This document shows positions 27,886-36,450 of a stretch of 64,000 nt of DNA, one piece after another. The notes under the pieces were generated by a model that saw only the letters and a list, made by a program, of their open reading frames with translations, had not been told where the DNA came from and searched no databases. The translations under genes and the position numbers were made by a program. Origin of the DNA: Campylobacter concisus (GTDB taxonomy: Bacteria > Campylobacterota > Campylobacteria > Campylobacterales > Campylobacteraceae); NCBI RefSeq assembly GCF_002913715.1, contig NZ_PPCE01000004.1, positions 186,001 through 250,000 on the forward strand, written 5' to 3'. Each line of letters begins with the position of its first letter. Position 1 is the first letter of the stretch.

Positions 27886-27898
27886 GTAACAAAGTTAC
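27886..27898. promoter_or_regulatory. GTAAC-N3-GTTAC palindrome, candidate Crp/Fnr operator
   Basis: GTAACAAAGTTAC is a perfect palindrome centred about 63 bases upstream of the flavoprotein ATG. A weak -10 (TAGCAT or TATGTA on the minus strand) lies about 28-31 bases downstream of its centre, the spacing of a class II activator site. A near-identical palindrome occurs at 28570-28582. Confidence 0.5.
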
Positions 27899-27913
27899 CT
27901 TAAAACGAGAATT

Positions 27914-28558
27914 TTAAGAAACCAGCCTTATTTCGCCGCGGCTTTGCGTTATTTGCCCGCTTCTCTCAAGCTCTTTTAACACCCTAGATACCGCTTCTCT
28001 AGCGCTTCCTAGATGATTCGCCAGTTCTTCGTGAGTTATTTTTATAAAATTTTCGTTTAGATTTTCGATGCTTTGGGATAAAAAATTCATAATCCGCGCC
28101 GAAAGCGGCGAAAACAAAGCCTGCTCCATAACGTTTATCGTTCTGGCAAACCGATCGGCTACGATTTTTAGAGTAAAATTTAAAATGCTCGGATATTTTT
28201 CTTTAAGAGGTTTGTAAATTCGCGCTGGAATAACGATGATCTCGCTATCTTGCTCGATTTCGACGCTTACTTTATTTTCTAGCGAATTTATAGAACACGT
28301 ATCGCACAACACGCAACTCTCGTCTTTAGTTAGCCTAAATATCGTTATTTCCTTTGAGTTAGACGATACGAACGCCCTTAAAACGCCTTTTAGTATAAGT
28401 ATAAATCCGAAGCAATCGTTTCCGGAGTAAAATATATCGCCCTTTTTTACGGTTTTTAGATACGCGTTAGCAAAGATCGCATTTAGATCCTCGCTTGCTA
28501 GATCGAAATTATTCGTAAATCTCTCGCGCAAAATTTCTTTTAACTCTTCGCTTAGCAT
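27914..28558 (-). CDS. Crp/Fnr-family transcription regulator
   Basis: The 214-residue regulator has an N-terminal cyclic-nucleotide-type beta barrel, a long dimerisation helix (about residues 118-145) and a C-terminal winged helix-turn-helix (THEELANHLGSAREAVSRVLKEL). A cluster CVLCDTCSI sits in the barrel near residue 85, which could bind a metal or sense redox or sulfur species. There is no N-terminal FNR-type Cys cluster. It sits between the flavoprotein gene and a divergent transporter, both with matching palindromes upstream, so it is the likely local regulator. Confidence 0.85.
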   Translation of the reverse strand: MLSEELKEILRERFTNNFDLASEDLNAIFANAYLKTVKKGDIFYSGNDCFGFILILKGVLRAFVSSNSKEITIFRLTKDESCVLCDTCSINSLENKVSVEIEQDSEIIVIPARIYKPLKEKYPSILNFTLKIVADRFARTINVMEQALFSPLSARIMNFLSQSIENLNENFIKITHEELANHLGSAREAVSRVLKELERSGQITQSRGEIRLVS

Positions 28559-28569
28559 TTTGCCCTTTC

Positions 28570-28582
28570 GTGACTTCGTTAC
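28570..28582. promoter_or_regulatory. GTGAC-N3-GTTAC palindrome, second candidate operator
   Basis: GTGACTTCGTTAC differs from the 27886 site by one base in its half-sites. Its centre is 66 bases before the transporter ATG and 31 bases before a possible -10 (TAATAT, 28605-28610). It also sits 12 bases from the regulator's own start, which would allow autorepression. Confidence 0.5.
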
Positions 28583-28641
28583 AAAAATTTAACCTTATTA
28601 TAGGTAATATTGCATAAAAATTTAATACGAAAAGAAAAACA

Positions 28642-29601
28642 ATGCACAACGTTAAGCAAAACGACTCGCAAAGCAAAATAAAATCGCTTCCGATTATGCT
28701 TTTTGCCGGTACTATGGGGCTTGGAGGGCTTTGCGCGGCCTATAAGAAACTAAGCGAAATATTTGATTTACCTAGCGAGATATTCTCGGCGCTTAGAGCG
28801 TTAGACTGCACGGTATTTTGCCTGCTTTCGGCGTTTTACCTCTTTAAGCTTTTAAAATTTAAAGAAGAAGTAAAGGCCGAATTTTCGCACCCTATAAAGA
28901 TAAATTTTTTCGGCGGGTTTATCATCTCGCTTTTTCTTTTAGCTCTAGCCTACAAAGACGCGCCGCTACTATACTACTCGCTTTTTTACGCGGCTTTAGG
29001 CTTGCAAACGATTTTTACGCTTTACGTAATTTCTTTTTGGATTGACGAAAAATTCGATATCGCGACGCTAAACCCGGCATGGTTTATCCCCGTAGTGGGC
29101 AACTTGCTAATCCCGATCATAGCCGAAAAATCTCAAGCGATCTGGTATTATTTTAGTTTGGGGTTATTTTTCTGGATTATTTTATTCGCCGTTATATTTT
29201 ATAGGTTAGTTTTTTGCGATAAGTTAGCCGACAAATTCGTCCCGACGCTAGTCATTACGCTAGCGCCGCCGGCTATGGCGTTTTTGGGATACGTAAAATT
29301 AACCGAGCAATTCGACGCTTTTGCGGCGATACTACTTAATATAAACGTATTTTTCGCGGCGCTTATACTTTTTTCGTATAAAAGATTTATTAAACTCAAA
29401 TTCGCCCTATCGTGGTGGGCTTTTACCTTCCCGACGGCCGCTAGCTCCATAGCGTTTTTAAAAGCTTACGAAATTACGCAAAGCGATTTTTACTTAGTTT
29501 TAGGAGTCGGCGCTTTTGCGGTTCTAGTCGCTTCGATTTTGATAGTCGGATTTTTAACGGTTAAATCTATAATAAACGGCGAAATTTTTTCGGAAAAATA
29601 A
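28642..29601 (+). CDS. TDT / SLAC1-family transporter
   Basis: The 319-residue integral membrane protein has about ten hydrophobic helices. It begins LPIMLFAGTMGLGGL and contains NPAWFIPVVGNLL and LAPPAMAFLGY, typical of the TDT family (TehA, SLAC1-like channels, yeast SSU1 sulfite pump). Substrates of the family are small anions or dicarboxylates. Next to a sulfide-oxidising flavoprotein, a sulfur oxyanion is a reasonable guess, not shown. There is no strong ribosome site. Confidence 0.85.
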   Translation: MHNVKQNDSQSKIKSLPIMLFAGTMGLGGLCAAYKKLSEIFDLPSEIFSALRALDCTVFCLLSAFYLFKLLKFKEEVKAEFSHPIKINFFGGFIISLFLLALAYKDAPLLYYSLFYAALGLQTIFTLYVISFWIDEKFDIATLNPAWFIPVVGNLLIPIIAEKSQAIWYYFSLGLFFWIILFAVIFYRLVFCDKLADKFVPTLVITLAPPAMAFLGYVKLTEQFDAFAAILLNINVFFAALILFSYKRFIKLKFALSWWAFTFPTAASSIAFLKAYEITQSDFYLVLGVGAFAVLVASILIVGFLTVKSIINGEIFSEK

Positions 29602-29621
29602 CCTTAGCTCAAAAATTTACT

Positions 29622-30473
29622 TTAGTAGTATTCGTAGCTGATTTCTAACTTTTTATATAGGCCGATTTCCGTTATGTCGCCGTTTTCGTAGTATTTGTCC
29701 GCTGGCTTAAATTTGACCGAGGTTTTATGCGTCAAATTTCCCCGCTCGTCCCTCATTATGTCTTTAAACTGCAAGATTTGCCCGATTTTTGCCTCGGAGC
29801 CGAAGTAATTTACCGACGTATACTCCATCTCGTCGCCGTTTGCGGCGTAGTAATAAACCCATTTTGAGTTTGGGGCTTGCGTGATTTTTTCGTATTCGCC
29901 GTTTGGCTTGCGCTCGAAGCTTATCTCTATGCCGTGGCGCAGCTCCATATTATTTTCTATCCGCGTTAAAACGCCCTTTTCGTCGTAGACGTAGCTATCG
30001 TCCGTCACTAGCGTCCCGCCCGAATACGCCGCCCGAGCGATCATTTTGCCGTCCTTGCCGTAGGTAATTTTCTCCGTGCGGGGATAAAATTTATCCTCTA
30101 CGTGCTGTTCTTTGGCCGTCGCGACTAAATTTTCGCCGTCAAATTCGTATTCGTAGAGATAAACGGCGCTATCTTGATACTTTTTGCGCACTAGCCCGTC
30201 TTTGCCGTACTCAAACAAAACCGAGCCGTTCGGTACGCCGTTTATATGCTCGGTTTCTTGCACTATATAGCCGTTTTCGTTAAACTCCGTCCGCTTTACG
30301 CGCGTATTTTCTAGCGTCCCGGAGCCGTCCATTGAGTATTCGTACTCCGTAGCCGTCATGCTTTTTACCTCGCCTTTTAGCTCTCTTTTGCTCCAGTCGT
30401 TTTGCGGTAAAACGGCCGAGTTTAGATAACAAACTGCCGATGCCGCCGCTAAAATAGTTTTTAAAATTTTCAT
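29622..30473 (-). CDS. secreted YD/toxin_wing-like repeat protein
   Basis: The 283-residue protein has a signal peptide (to about residue 19) and then repeated short beta units with a Tyr-Glu-Tyr-x-x-x-Gly pattern, for example EYEYSMDGSG, LFEYGKDGLV, YEYEFDGENL, ITYGKDGKMI and YVYDEKGVLT. These resemble YD/RHS or MORN-type hairpins. No catalytic motif is visible. The product is probably periplasmic or outer-membrane associated. It shares the CpG-rich codon use of the neighbouring block and points toward it from the right end. Confidence 0.7.
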   Translation of the reverse strand: MKILKTILAAASAVCYLNSAVLPQNDWSKRELKGEVKSMTATEYEYSMDGSGTLENTRVKRTEFNENGYIVQETEHINGVPNGSVLFEYGKDGLVRKKYQDSAVYLYEYEFDGENLVATAKEQHVEDKFYPRTEKITYGKDGKMIARAAYSGGTLVTDDSYVYDEKGVLTRIENNMELRHGIEISFERKPNGEYEKITQAPNSKWVYYYAANGDEMEYTSVNYFGSEAKIGQILQFKDIMRDERGNLTHKTSVKFKPADKYYENGDITEIGLYKKLEISYEYY

Positions 30474-30662
30474 TTTTATCCTTTTTTAAACCAAGCAATC
30501 ATAAATTATTTTAGATTGAATTTCGCCTAATTTAGCCCCAAAAGCGGCAATACCGGTAAAATCCTAGCTTTTACGAGTTTAAATCCGCGCTTAAAACCGA
30601 CTTAAATTTTTAAGCAAATATGAGGCGAATTTTCATCTCCGGGTGGTTTATAAAATTTAAAC

Positions 30663-31559
30663 CTAAGCTTCATTTGCCTTTTTAAAAATTTCTCTCATCT
30701 CTTCTTCACTCAGTGGCTCAACTAGCACATTTGCCGCATCAATGAATCGATATTTTTCTTTTGGTAAATTTTTCATAAAAGCGTTGTATTCGCATTCGCC
30801 AAGCACGTGCGCGTCCCTATCGTCTACGCCGACTACTAGCGTAAGTATCCAGCGCGAGACCTTGCGCTCTCCTAGAACTTCTTGCGCCTGCCATGACGGA
30901 GAGGGAGCGCAAGGCAAGATAGTCGGTAAATTTTCGCTAAGCGTATACGCGCCAAAAATTTCGTTGCCGTCTTTATCTTCGTATAAATTCTCTCTTGCGC
31001 TATAAGCGTCAAGATACTGCACCTGCCTCATCATCTCATCGAATTTAGCCGCAGGGCTAGAGCTTGCAAAAATTTCATCTATCATAACCGCATCAAACGC
31101 CACGTCGCGCTCCAGGCCAGAGATATAAAGCATTTGATTTTTCTCTTTTGCCTCCTTTAGAGCTTCGAGTCCCCACATTATGTCGGCTTCATAATCAAAT
31201 TTTAAAATTTGCTCGCTATCGTAAATTTCTTCATTGTCGCGCTCTATTTTCGAGCCGGTTTTGGCTGAAATTTTAGAAAGAAACAAAATCGCCGTCTGCC
31301 AGTCGCCAACGCCGCTTGGAGTGCAGACTCGCACGATATATTTGCCGTCTTCGTAGCTTAGTTCAAAGCCGCGAGCGCTCTTTTGCCATACGCCTGCGAT
31401 CATCACGTTTTCGTTTAGCGAAAGCTCGCTCGGCTCGTCGTTTTGACCATTAAAAAAGCAAAATCCCTCTATAAACTCTGAAATTTCACGCTCGCTTAAC
31501 GCCTTTTCATATCCGCCGAAAAGCTTCTTTTTATTTTTTACCTTAAATGTTACGCTCAT
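30663..31559 (-). CDS. DUF4299-like cytoplasmic protein
   Basis: The 298-residue protein begins MSVTFKVKNKKKLFGGY, which I associate with the DUF4299 family of unknown function. It is acidic with no membrane segment or signal peptide. A Trp-rich central region and EEEMREIFKKANEA at the C-terminus are visible, but no catalytic signature. It sits 20 bases upstream of the DsrE-like gene, on the same strand. The family name is from memory. Confidence 0.6.
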   Translation of the reverse strand: MSVTFKVKNKKKLFGGYEKALSEREISEFIEGFCFFNGQNDEPSELSLNENVMIAGVWQKSARGFELSYEDGKYIVRVCTPSGVGDWQTAILFLSKISAKTGSKIERDNEEIYDSEQILKFDYEADIMWGLEALKEAKEKNQMLYISGLERDVAFDAVMIDEIFASSSPAAKFDEMMRQVQYLDAYSARENLYEDKDGNEIFGAYTLSENLPTILPCAPSPSWQAQEVLGERKVSRWILTLVVGVDDRDAHVLGECEYNAFMKNLPKEKYRFIDAANVLVEPLSEEEMREIFKKANEA

Positions 31560-31578
31560 AAATTCTCTTTCGCCTACT

Positions 31579-31938
31579 CTAAAACGTCATTACTTGATCG
31601 CACTGCCTAACCCACTCGGACAAGATATCCATGCTGCCTTTCACCTCAGCCTCGAAATAAGGCTCTCCCGCATGCAAACCGCACCTCGTTTGGCAGCTAC
31701 CGCAAACCTTTAACATAGCGCCGCTAGCGTAAAGCTCTTTTAACATCGCCACTAGATCTACGTCGTAGTTTTCCGGCTTTTTGGTGCTATTTCGCGCAAG
31801 ATCGACCGCGTCGTTAATTAGAAAAATTCTAACCTCTTCGCCTTTTTCTTTTAGCGTTTTAGCTAGCCTTAATGCGTTGTAAGCATTATCGGTACCGTTG
31901 TATGGTTGATTTGTAAGTATAAATAGAAATTTTTTCAT
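31579..31938 (-). CDS. DsrE-family protein
   Basis: The 119-residue protein has the DsrE/YchN fold signature, FILTNQPYNGTDNAYNALRLAKTL, EVRIFLINDAV and a Cys-containing segment KVCGSCQTRCG where relatives carry the sulfur-relay Cys. The family handles protein-bound persulfide or is of unknown role. An AAGGATG-type site precedes the ATG at 31938. Its nearness to a sulfide-type flavoprotein island is suggestive, but it is outside the CpG-rich block. Confidence 0.8.
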   Translation of the reverse strand: MKKFLFILTNQPYNGTDNAYNALRLAKTLKEKGEEVRIFLINDAVDLARNSTKKPENYDVDLVAMLKELYASGAMLKVCGSCQTRCGLHAGEPYFEAEVKGSMDILSEWVRQCDQVMTF

Positions 31939-32012
31939 CCTTTTCTCCTTTTGCCAAAAATGTAGCGCAAACCGGGCAAATTTTAGCCAAGCTATATAAA
32001 AAGAGGCTAAAT

Positions 32013-32612
32013 TTATCTAAAAAGTAAAAGTACGCCGATCGTACAGACGATAATGGCGGTGCAAATTTCAAGTAGCCTTAGGTGCGTTTGTAGAAATTTC
32101 TTTAGCATAGCTCCGCCAAGCGCATAGATATTTAGCGAACAAAACTCGATGAAAACGAGCGTTGCCGCGATCACGCACATACGAGTAAGGCTAAAGGGAT
32201 CTTCTTTGTCCAAAAATGTAGGCAGTAAAGCCGAGAAAAATATCCATGCCTTTGGATTTGTGACGCAAACGATGAGGCCGTTTATAAACATCTGCTTTTT
32301 GCTTGGTAAATTTGAGACGTTTGTTACACTAAGCTCGCCCTTGCCAAAAAGAAGCATCGCGCCAAGATAGAGCATATAAAGCCCTGCGATGATGTTTAGC
32401 GCCTTAAATGCGTACTCAAAATGATGAAGCACCGCGCCCACGCCAAGCATACAGCAAAATGCCACGAAAGCAAGCGAAAGAAGCTGTCCGGTCATCATAA
32501 TAAGCGAGTGCTTATAACCAAAGCTCATACCGATACTCATCGCATAGGTCATGTTGATGCCCGGCATTAGCGAGATAGGAGCAAGCGTGGCGAAAAAGAG
32601 TAAGAAGTCCAT
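32013..32612 (-). CDS. LysE/RhtB-family amino acid exporter
   Basis: The 199-residue inner-membrane protein has six hydrophobic helices and the family start LAPISLMPGINMTYAMSIG. CVTNPKAWIFF is the second conserved motif. LysE/RhtB members export amino acids or homoserine-type compounds. The substrate cannot be told from sequence. Two hairpins separate it from the asparaginase gene upstream. Confidence 0.85.
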   Translation of the reverse strand: MDFLLFFATLAPISLMPGINMTYAMSIGMSFGYKHSLIMMTGQLLSLAFVAFCCMLGVGAVLHHFEYAFKALNIIAGLYMLYLGAMLLFGKGELSVTNVSNLPSKKQMFINGLIVCVTNPKAWIFFSALLPTFLDKEDPFSLTRMCVIAATLVFIEFCSLNIYALGGAMLKKFLQTHLRLLEICTAIIVCTIGVLLLFR

Positions 32613-32644
32613 AAAAAGCCTTGAAATTTAGCTAACAAATATAA

Positions 32645-32694
32645 AAATTTAAGCTATAAATCAGATCCAGCGATCAAATTTATAGCTTAAATTT
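32645..32694. repeat. 16-bp perfect inverted repeat between asparaginase and lysE
   Basis: AAATTTAAGCTATAAA and its exact complement TTTATAGCTTAAATTT are separated by 18 bases. It lies just downstream of the terminator of the asparaginase gene and 33 bases before the lysE start, so it could be a second terminator stem or a leader structure. Confidence 0.55.
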
Positions 32695-32698
32695 AAAA

Positions 32699-32714
32699 GG
32701 CGGACCAAGCCGCC
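32699..32714 (-). terminator. rho-independent terminator of the asparaginase gene
   Basis: GGCGG and CCGCC pair around a 6-base loop, followed on the minus strand by TTTTAAATTT. It begins 6 bases past the stop codon at 32721. Confidence 0.8.
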
Positions 32715-32720
32715 TCTTTT

Positions 32721-33782
<1,062 letters not shown>

Positions 33783-33852
33783 TTAAAATTTGCAAAGTCA
33801 TTATAATGCCATTTATTTAAAAAAATTATTAACTTCCAAACTTTATATTTAT

Positions 33853-34188
33853 TTAAAAAATTCTTATCAAAAACATATAAATTCCGGTTGAAATAACTAC
33901 GCTAAGAAGGGTATTTTTAAATTTTAAATGCATCAAAATAGCCGTAAAAACCGCTACTATCTCGCTTAAACCGTAAGGAAATTCGCTAAATTTCGTATCT
34001 TTTAAGCCGTAGCAGACCAAAACGACCATTATCATCATACTCATATGCTTCTCAATGGCGTCTAAATAAGGGTTTGACTTATAGTTTCTTAATGCATAAA
34101 ACGGTGTCGCCCTTGTGATGAAAGTAGCCAAGGCGCTTAAAAGCACAGCCACAAAAATCACCATCTCGCTTGAGCTTACACTTATCAA
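33853..34188 (-). CDS. azlD: AzlD-family branched-chain amino acid exporter subunit
   Basis: The 111-residue membrane protein has three to four helices and FITRATPFYALR near the N-terminus, typical of AzlD. It pairs with AzlC, whose stop it overlaps by 4 bases. The pair exports branched-chain amino acids or analogues. Confidence 0.85.
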   Translation of the reverse strand: MISVSSSEMVIFVAVLLSALATFITRATPFYALRNYKSNPYLDAIEKHMSMMIMVVLVCYGLKDTKFSEFPYGLSEIVAVFTAILMHLKFKNTLLSVVISTGIYMFLIRIF

Positions 34189-34847
34189 ATTTTATCCTTA
34201 AACAAAAGCAAAAATACAAAACAAAGTGCCATTGAGCCAACAAGCACAAATTTAGCCGGAAATAGGCTCACTCCAAGCACGCCAAAAAATGTCGCCACAA
34301 AGAGCACGCGGTAGTTTTTATCATTTTTAAACATTTCAATCACAATAACTATAAAAAGTGCTGTCAAGCTAAACTCAAGCCCTTTTGTATCAGCCTTGAT
34401 AAAATCACCAAGTATCGCTCCAAGCAGCGTCCCAGCCGCCCAGTAAGACCAAGAAAGGATATTTAGCCAAGTAAAGACAAAGCTTCGATCACTCGCCTCT
34501 TTTAGCTTTAAATTTTTAAATATGGCAAAGGTCTCATCTGTTAGCAAAGCGATGTTTAAAAGCCTAAATTTGATCCCACTATACTCTTTTAAAAGTGAAA
34601 TTCCATAAAAAGTGTGGCGCAAATTTACTAGATAGCTCACGATAAAGACCTCAACGTAGCTCGTGCCAACGCTAAATAGCGAGAGCATCATAAACTGCGC
34701 TGCGCCGCCATAAGCTAATGTGCTAAGTGCCACAGCGATAAATGCGCTAACGCCCATACCTTTAGCCAGTATCCCAAATGCGACGCCAAGTGGGAAATAG
34801 CCCATAAAGATAGGAATAGATAGTTTAAAAACGTAGTTAAATGTCAA
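34185..34847 (-). CDS. azlC: AzlC-family branched-chain amino acid exporter subunit
   Basis: The protein is 220 residues from a TTG at 34847, chosen because GAAGG lies a few bases upstream and the AzlC core (PIFMGYFPLGVAFGILA) starts right after it. The longer frame to 35060 adds 71 residues unlike the family and overlaps the promoter region of the plus-strand neighbour. SLLKEYSG and LTDETFAI are family motifs. It is predicted to have five to six membrane helices. Confidence 0.87.
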   Translation of the reverse strand: MTFNYVFKLSIPIFMGYFPLGVAFGILAKGMGVSAFIAVALSTLAYGGAAQFMMLSLFSVGTSYVEVFIVSYLVNLRHTFYGISLLKEYSGIKFRLLNIALLTDETFAIFKNLKLKEASDRSFVFTWLNILSWSYWAAGTLLGAILGDFIKADTKGLEFSLTALFIVIVIEMFKNDKNYRVLFVATFFGVLGVSLFPAKFVLVGSMALCFVFLLLFKDKI

Positions 34848-34950
34848 ATTTTTACCTTCATAAAAAGCCGAAATGTTAGCAAAATTTGAAAAATTTAGAG
34901 TAAAAATGGAGCTAATTTTATAAAATAATAAAAATTTATGGAGCCAAAAG

Positions 34951-35400
34951 ATGAAAAAAGTAATTTTAATTTTATTTTGTGTTCTATTTTCTTGGGGTAA
35001 AAATTTTGATGCCACTAAGCTTGAAAGTGAATGCGCTTTAAATAACGTAGAAAGCTGCACCGATCTTATATATATCTACCTTGACAAAAATGAGCGCGAT
35101 AAAATGTCAGCTATGGCAAACAAGGCCTGTGAGCTAGGCAATCCACATAGCTGTCTATTTTTAGGAAATATATATCTACAAAAAGATGCTCTAGCGCAGG
35201 AAAAAGAAGAAGGGCTTAAGCTTTATAATAAAGCTTGCGAACTAAAAAATGCATTTGCTTGCTACACTCTTGCACTTATCTACGAAACCGGAGATGCTGG
35301 TATACCAAAAGATAAAAATAGAGCAAAAAACTACTATAAAAAAGCCTGCGAGCTTGATTTGAATGAAGCTTGCAGTAGCTTAAAAATTTTAATTAATTAA
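34951..35400 (+). CDS. secreted Sel1-repeat, Cys-paired protein
   Basis: The 149-residue protein has a signal peptide (to about residue 16) and then Sel1-like repeats of about 36 residues with Cys pairs eight residues apart (CALNNVESC, CELGNPHSC, CELKNAFAC, CELDLNEAC). That is the pattern of Helicobacter cysteine-rich Hcp-type proteins. Such proteins are periplasmic or secreted, with disulfide-stabilised solenoids. The role is unknown. TATAAA upstream and GGAG eight bases before the ATG support a stand-alone gene. Confidence 0.85.
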   Translation: MKKVILILFCVLFSWGKNFDATKLESECALNNVESCTDLIYIYLDKNERDKMSAMANKACELGNPHSCLFLGNIYLQKDALAQEKEEGLKLYNKACELKNAFACYTLALIYETGDAGIPKDKNRAKNYYKKACELDLNEACSSLKILIN

Positions 35401-35527
35401 AAACTACTTTTATTCTTGCTCTTAAAAGCAGAAATTTTGGACGAAATATATCAAAGTGATAGCAGGATAAGAGAAAATTTTACAGGCAGTTACAAAGATG
35501 CCTTAAAAATTTATAATTTCGCCCAAA

Positions 35528-35641
35528 TTAATGCGTCTGTTTTATCGAGTCCTTGCCTTTTGGCGTTTTGTTTAAAAAGCAAAATACCTCAAGCATGAAA
35601 GAAAGTAGTATAAGCCCAACAATAATTAGAGTCGCGTTCAT
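35528..35641 (-). CDS. 37-residue single-span membrane peptide downstream of flgG
   Basis: The frame runs from ATG at 35641 to TAA at 35528. It begins MNATLIIVGLILLSFMLEVF, a single hydrophobic helix, and ends with a short basic tail. The start is 5 bases past the flgG stop, and AAAGG inside the flgG end serves as ribosome site. Small size makes it uncertain, but position and composition fit a translated small protein. Confidence 0.4.
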   Translation of the reverse strand: MNATLIIVGLILLSFMLEVFCFLNKTPKGKDSIKQTH

Positions 35642-35646
35642 ACTAC

Positions 35647-36435
35647 CTACCTTTTAAGCCCATTTACTATTTCAAGCATCGAATCACTCGTAGTTATAGC
35701 CTTTGAGTTTGCCTCGTATGCGCGCTGACCAGTTATAAGATCGGTCATCTCTTCAACTAGCTGAACGTTACTCATCTCAACAAACCCTTGTCTTATCGTA
35801 CCAAGTCCATCAAGTCCTGCAACACCTACCACCACGTTACCGCTAGCGCTTGTTTCCAGGTAGTTGTTATCACCCATTGAGTGAAGGCCAGCTGGGTTTA
35901 TGAAATTTGCTAGCTCAATCTGACCTATCTGAGCCATCTCTCTCTCACCTGCTTGGAGTACTGATACGGTGCCATCTGTGCCGATAGAAATTTGCGTCGC
36001 ATTTGCAGGCACGGTGATCTGAGGGATTAGCTGATAGCCATCGCTATTTACGATAGTGCCGTTTGCATCAAGCTTAAATGCACCATTTCTAGTATAAGCC
36101 GTAGTGCCATCAGGCAGCTGAATCTGAAAAAATCCGTTGCCAGCTATTACCATATCTAGGTTGTTGCTGGTCTCTTTAAAATAGCCCTGAGAGAAAATTT
36201 TATTTATCGCCGTTGGGCGCACGCCAAGACCCACTTCGATACCAGTTGGGCTTGTGGTAGTCTGGCTTGTAGCCGTACCTGCGTACTCCATTACTTGATA
36301 CATAAGATCGGCAAATTCAGCTCTATTTTTCTTGTATCCATAAGTATTTACGTTTGCGATGTTGTGTGAGGTTACGTCTATCTGCGTCTGCTGGGCTATC
36401 ATACCAGTGGCTGCAGTGTAAAGTGATCTCATCAT
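35647..36435 (-). CDS. flgG: flagellar distal rod protein FlgG
   Basis: The 262-residue FlgG starts MRSLYTAATGMIAQQTQIDV and has NIANVNTYGYKK, the N-terminal rod signature, and the C-terminal VEEMTDLITGQRAYEANSKA. It forms the distal rod that crosses the peptidoglycan and outer membrane. In C. jejuni FlgG carries phosphoethanolamine added by EptC. Here eptC is broken (16900-18471), so that modification would be lost if no second transferase exists. It follows flgF after 15 bases. Confidence 0.95.
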   Translation of the reverse strand: MMRSLYTAATGMIAQQTQIDVTSHNIANVNTYGYKKNRAEFADLMYQVMEYAGTATSQTTTSPTGIEVGLGVRPTAINKIFSQGYFKETSNNLDMVIAGNGFFQIQLPDGTTAYTRNGAFKLDANGTIVNSDGYQLIPQITVPANATQISIGTDGTVSVLQAGEREMAQIGQIELANFINPAGLHSMGDNNYLETSASGNVVVGVAGLDGLGTIRQGFVEMSNVQLVEEMTDLITGQRAYEANSKAITTSDSMLEIVNGLKR

Positions 36436-36450
36436 AGTTTTATCCTTTTA

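Noticed and set aside
34848..35060. 71-residue N-terminal extension of AzlC
   Set aside because: It is unlike the family, and a TTG with a suitable ribosome site marks the natural start at 34847.
35416..35598. 60-residue plus-strand frame after the Sel1 gene
   Set aside because: TTG start, no ribosome site, no family-like features, and it overlaps the better-supported small minus-strand ORF.
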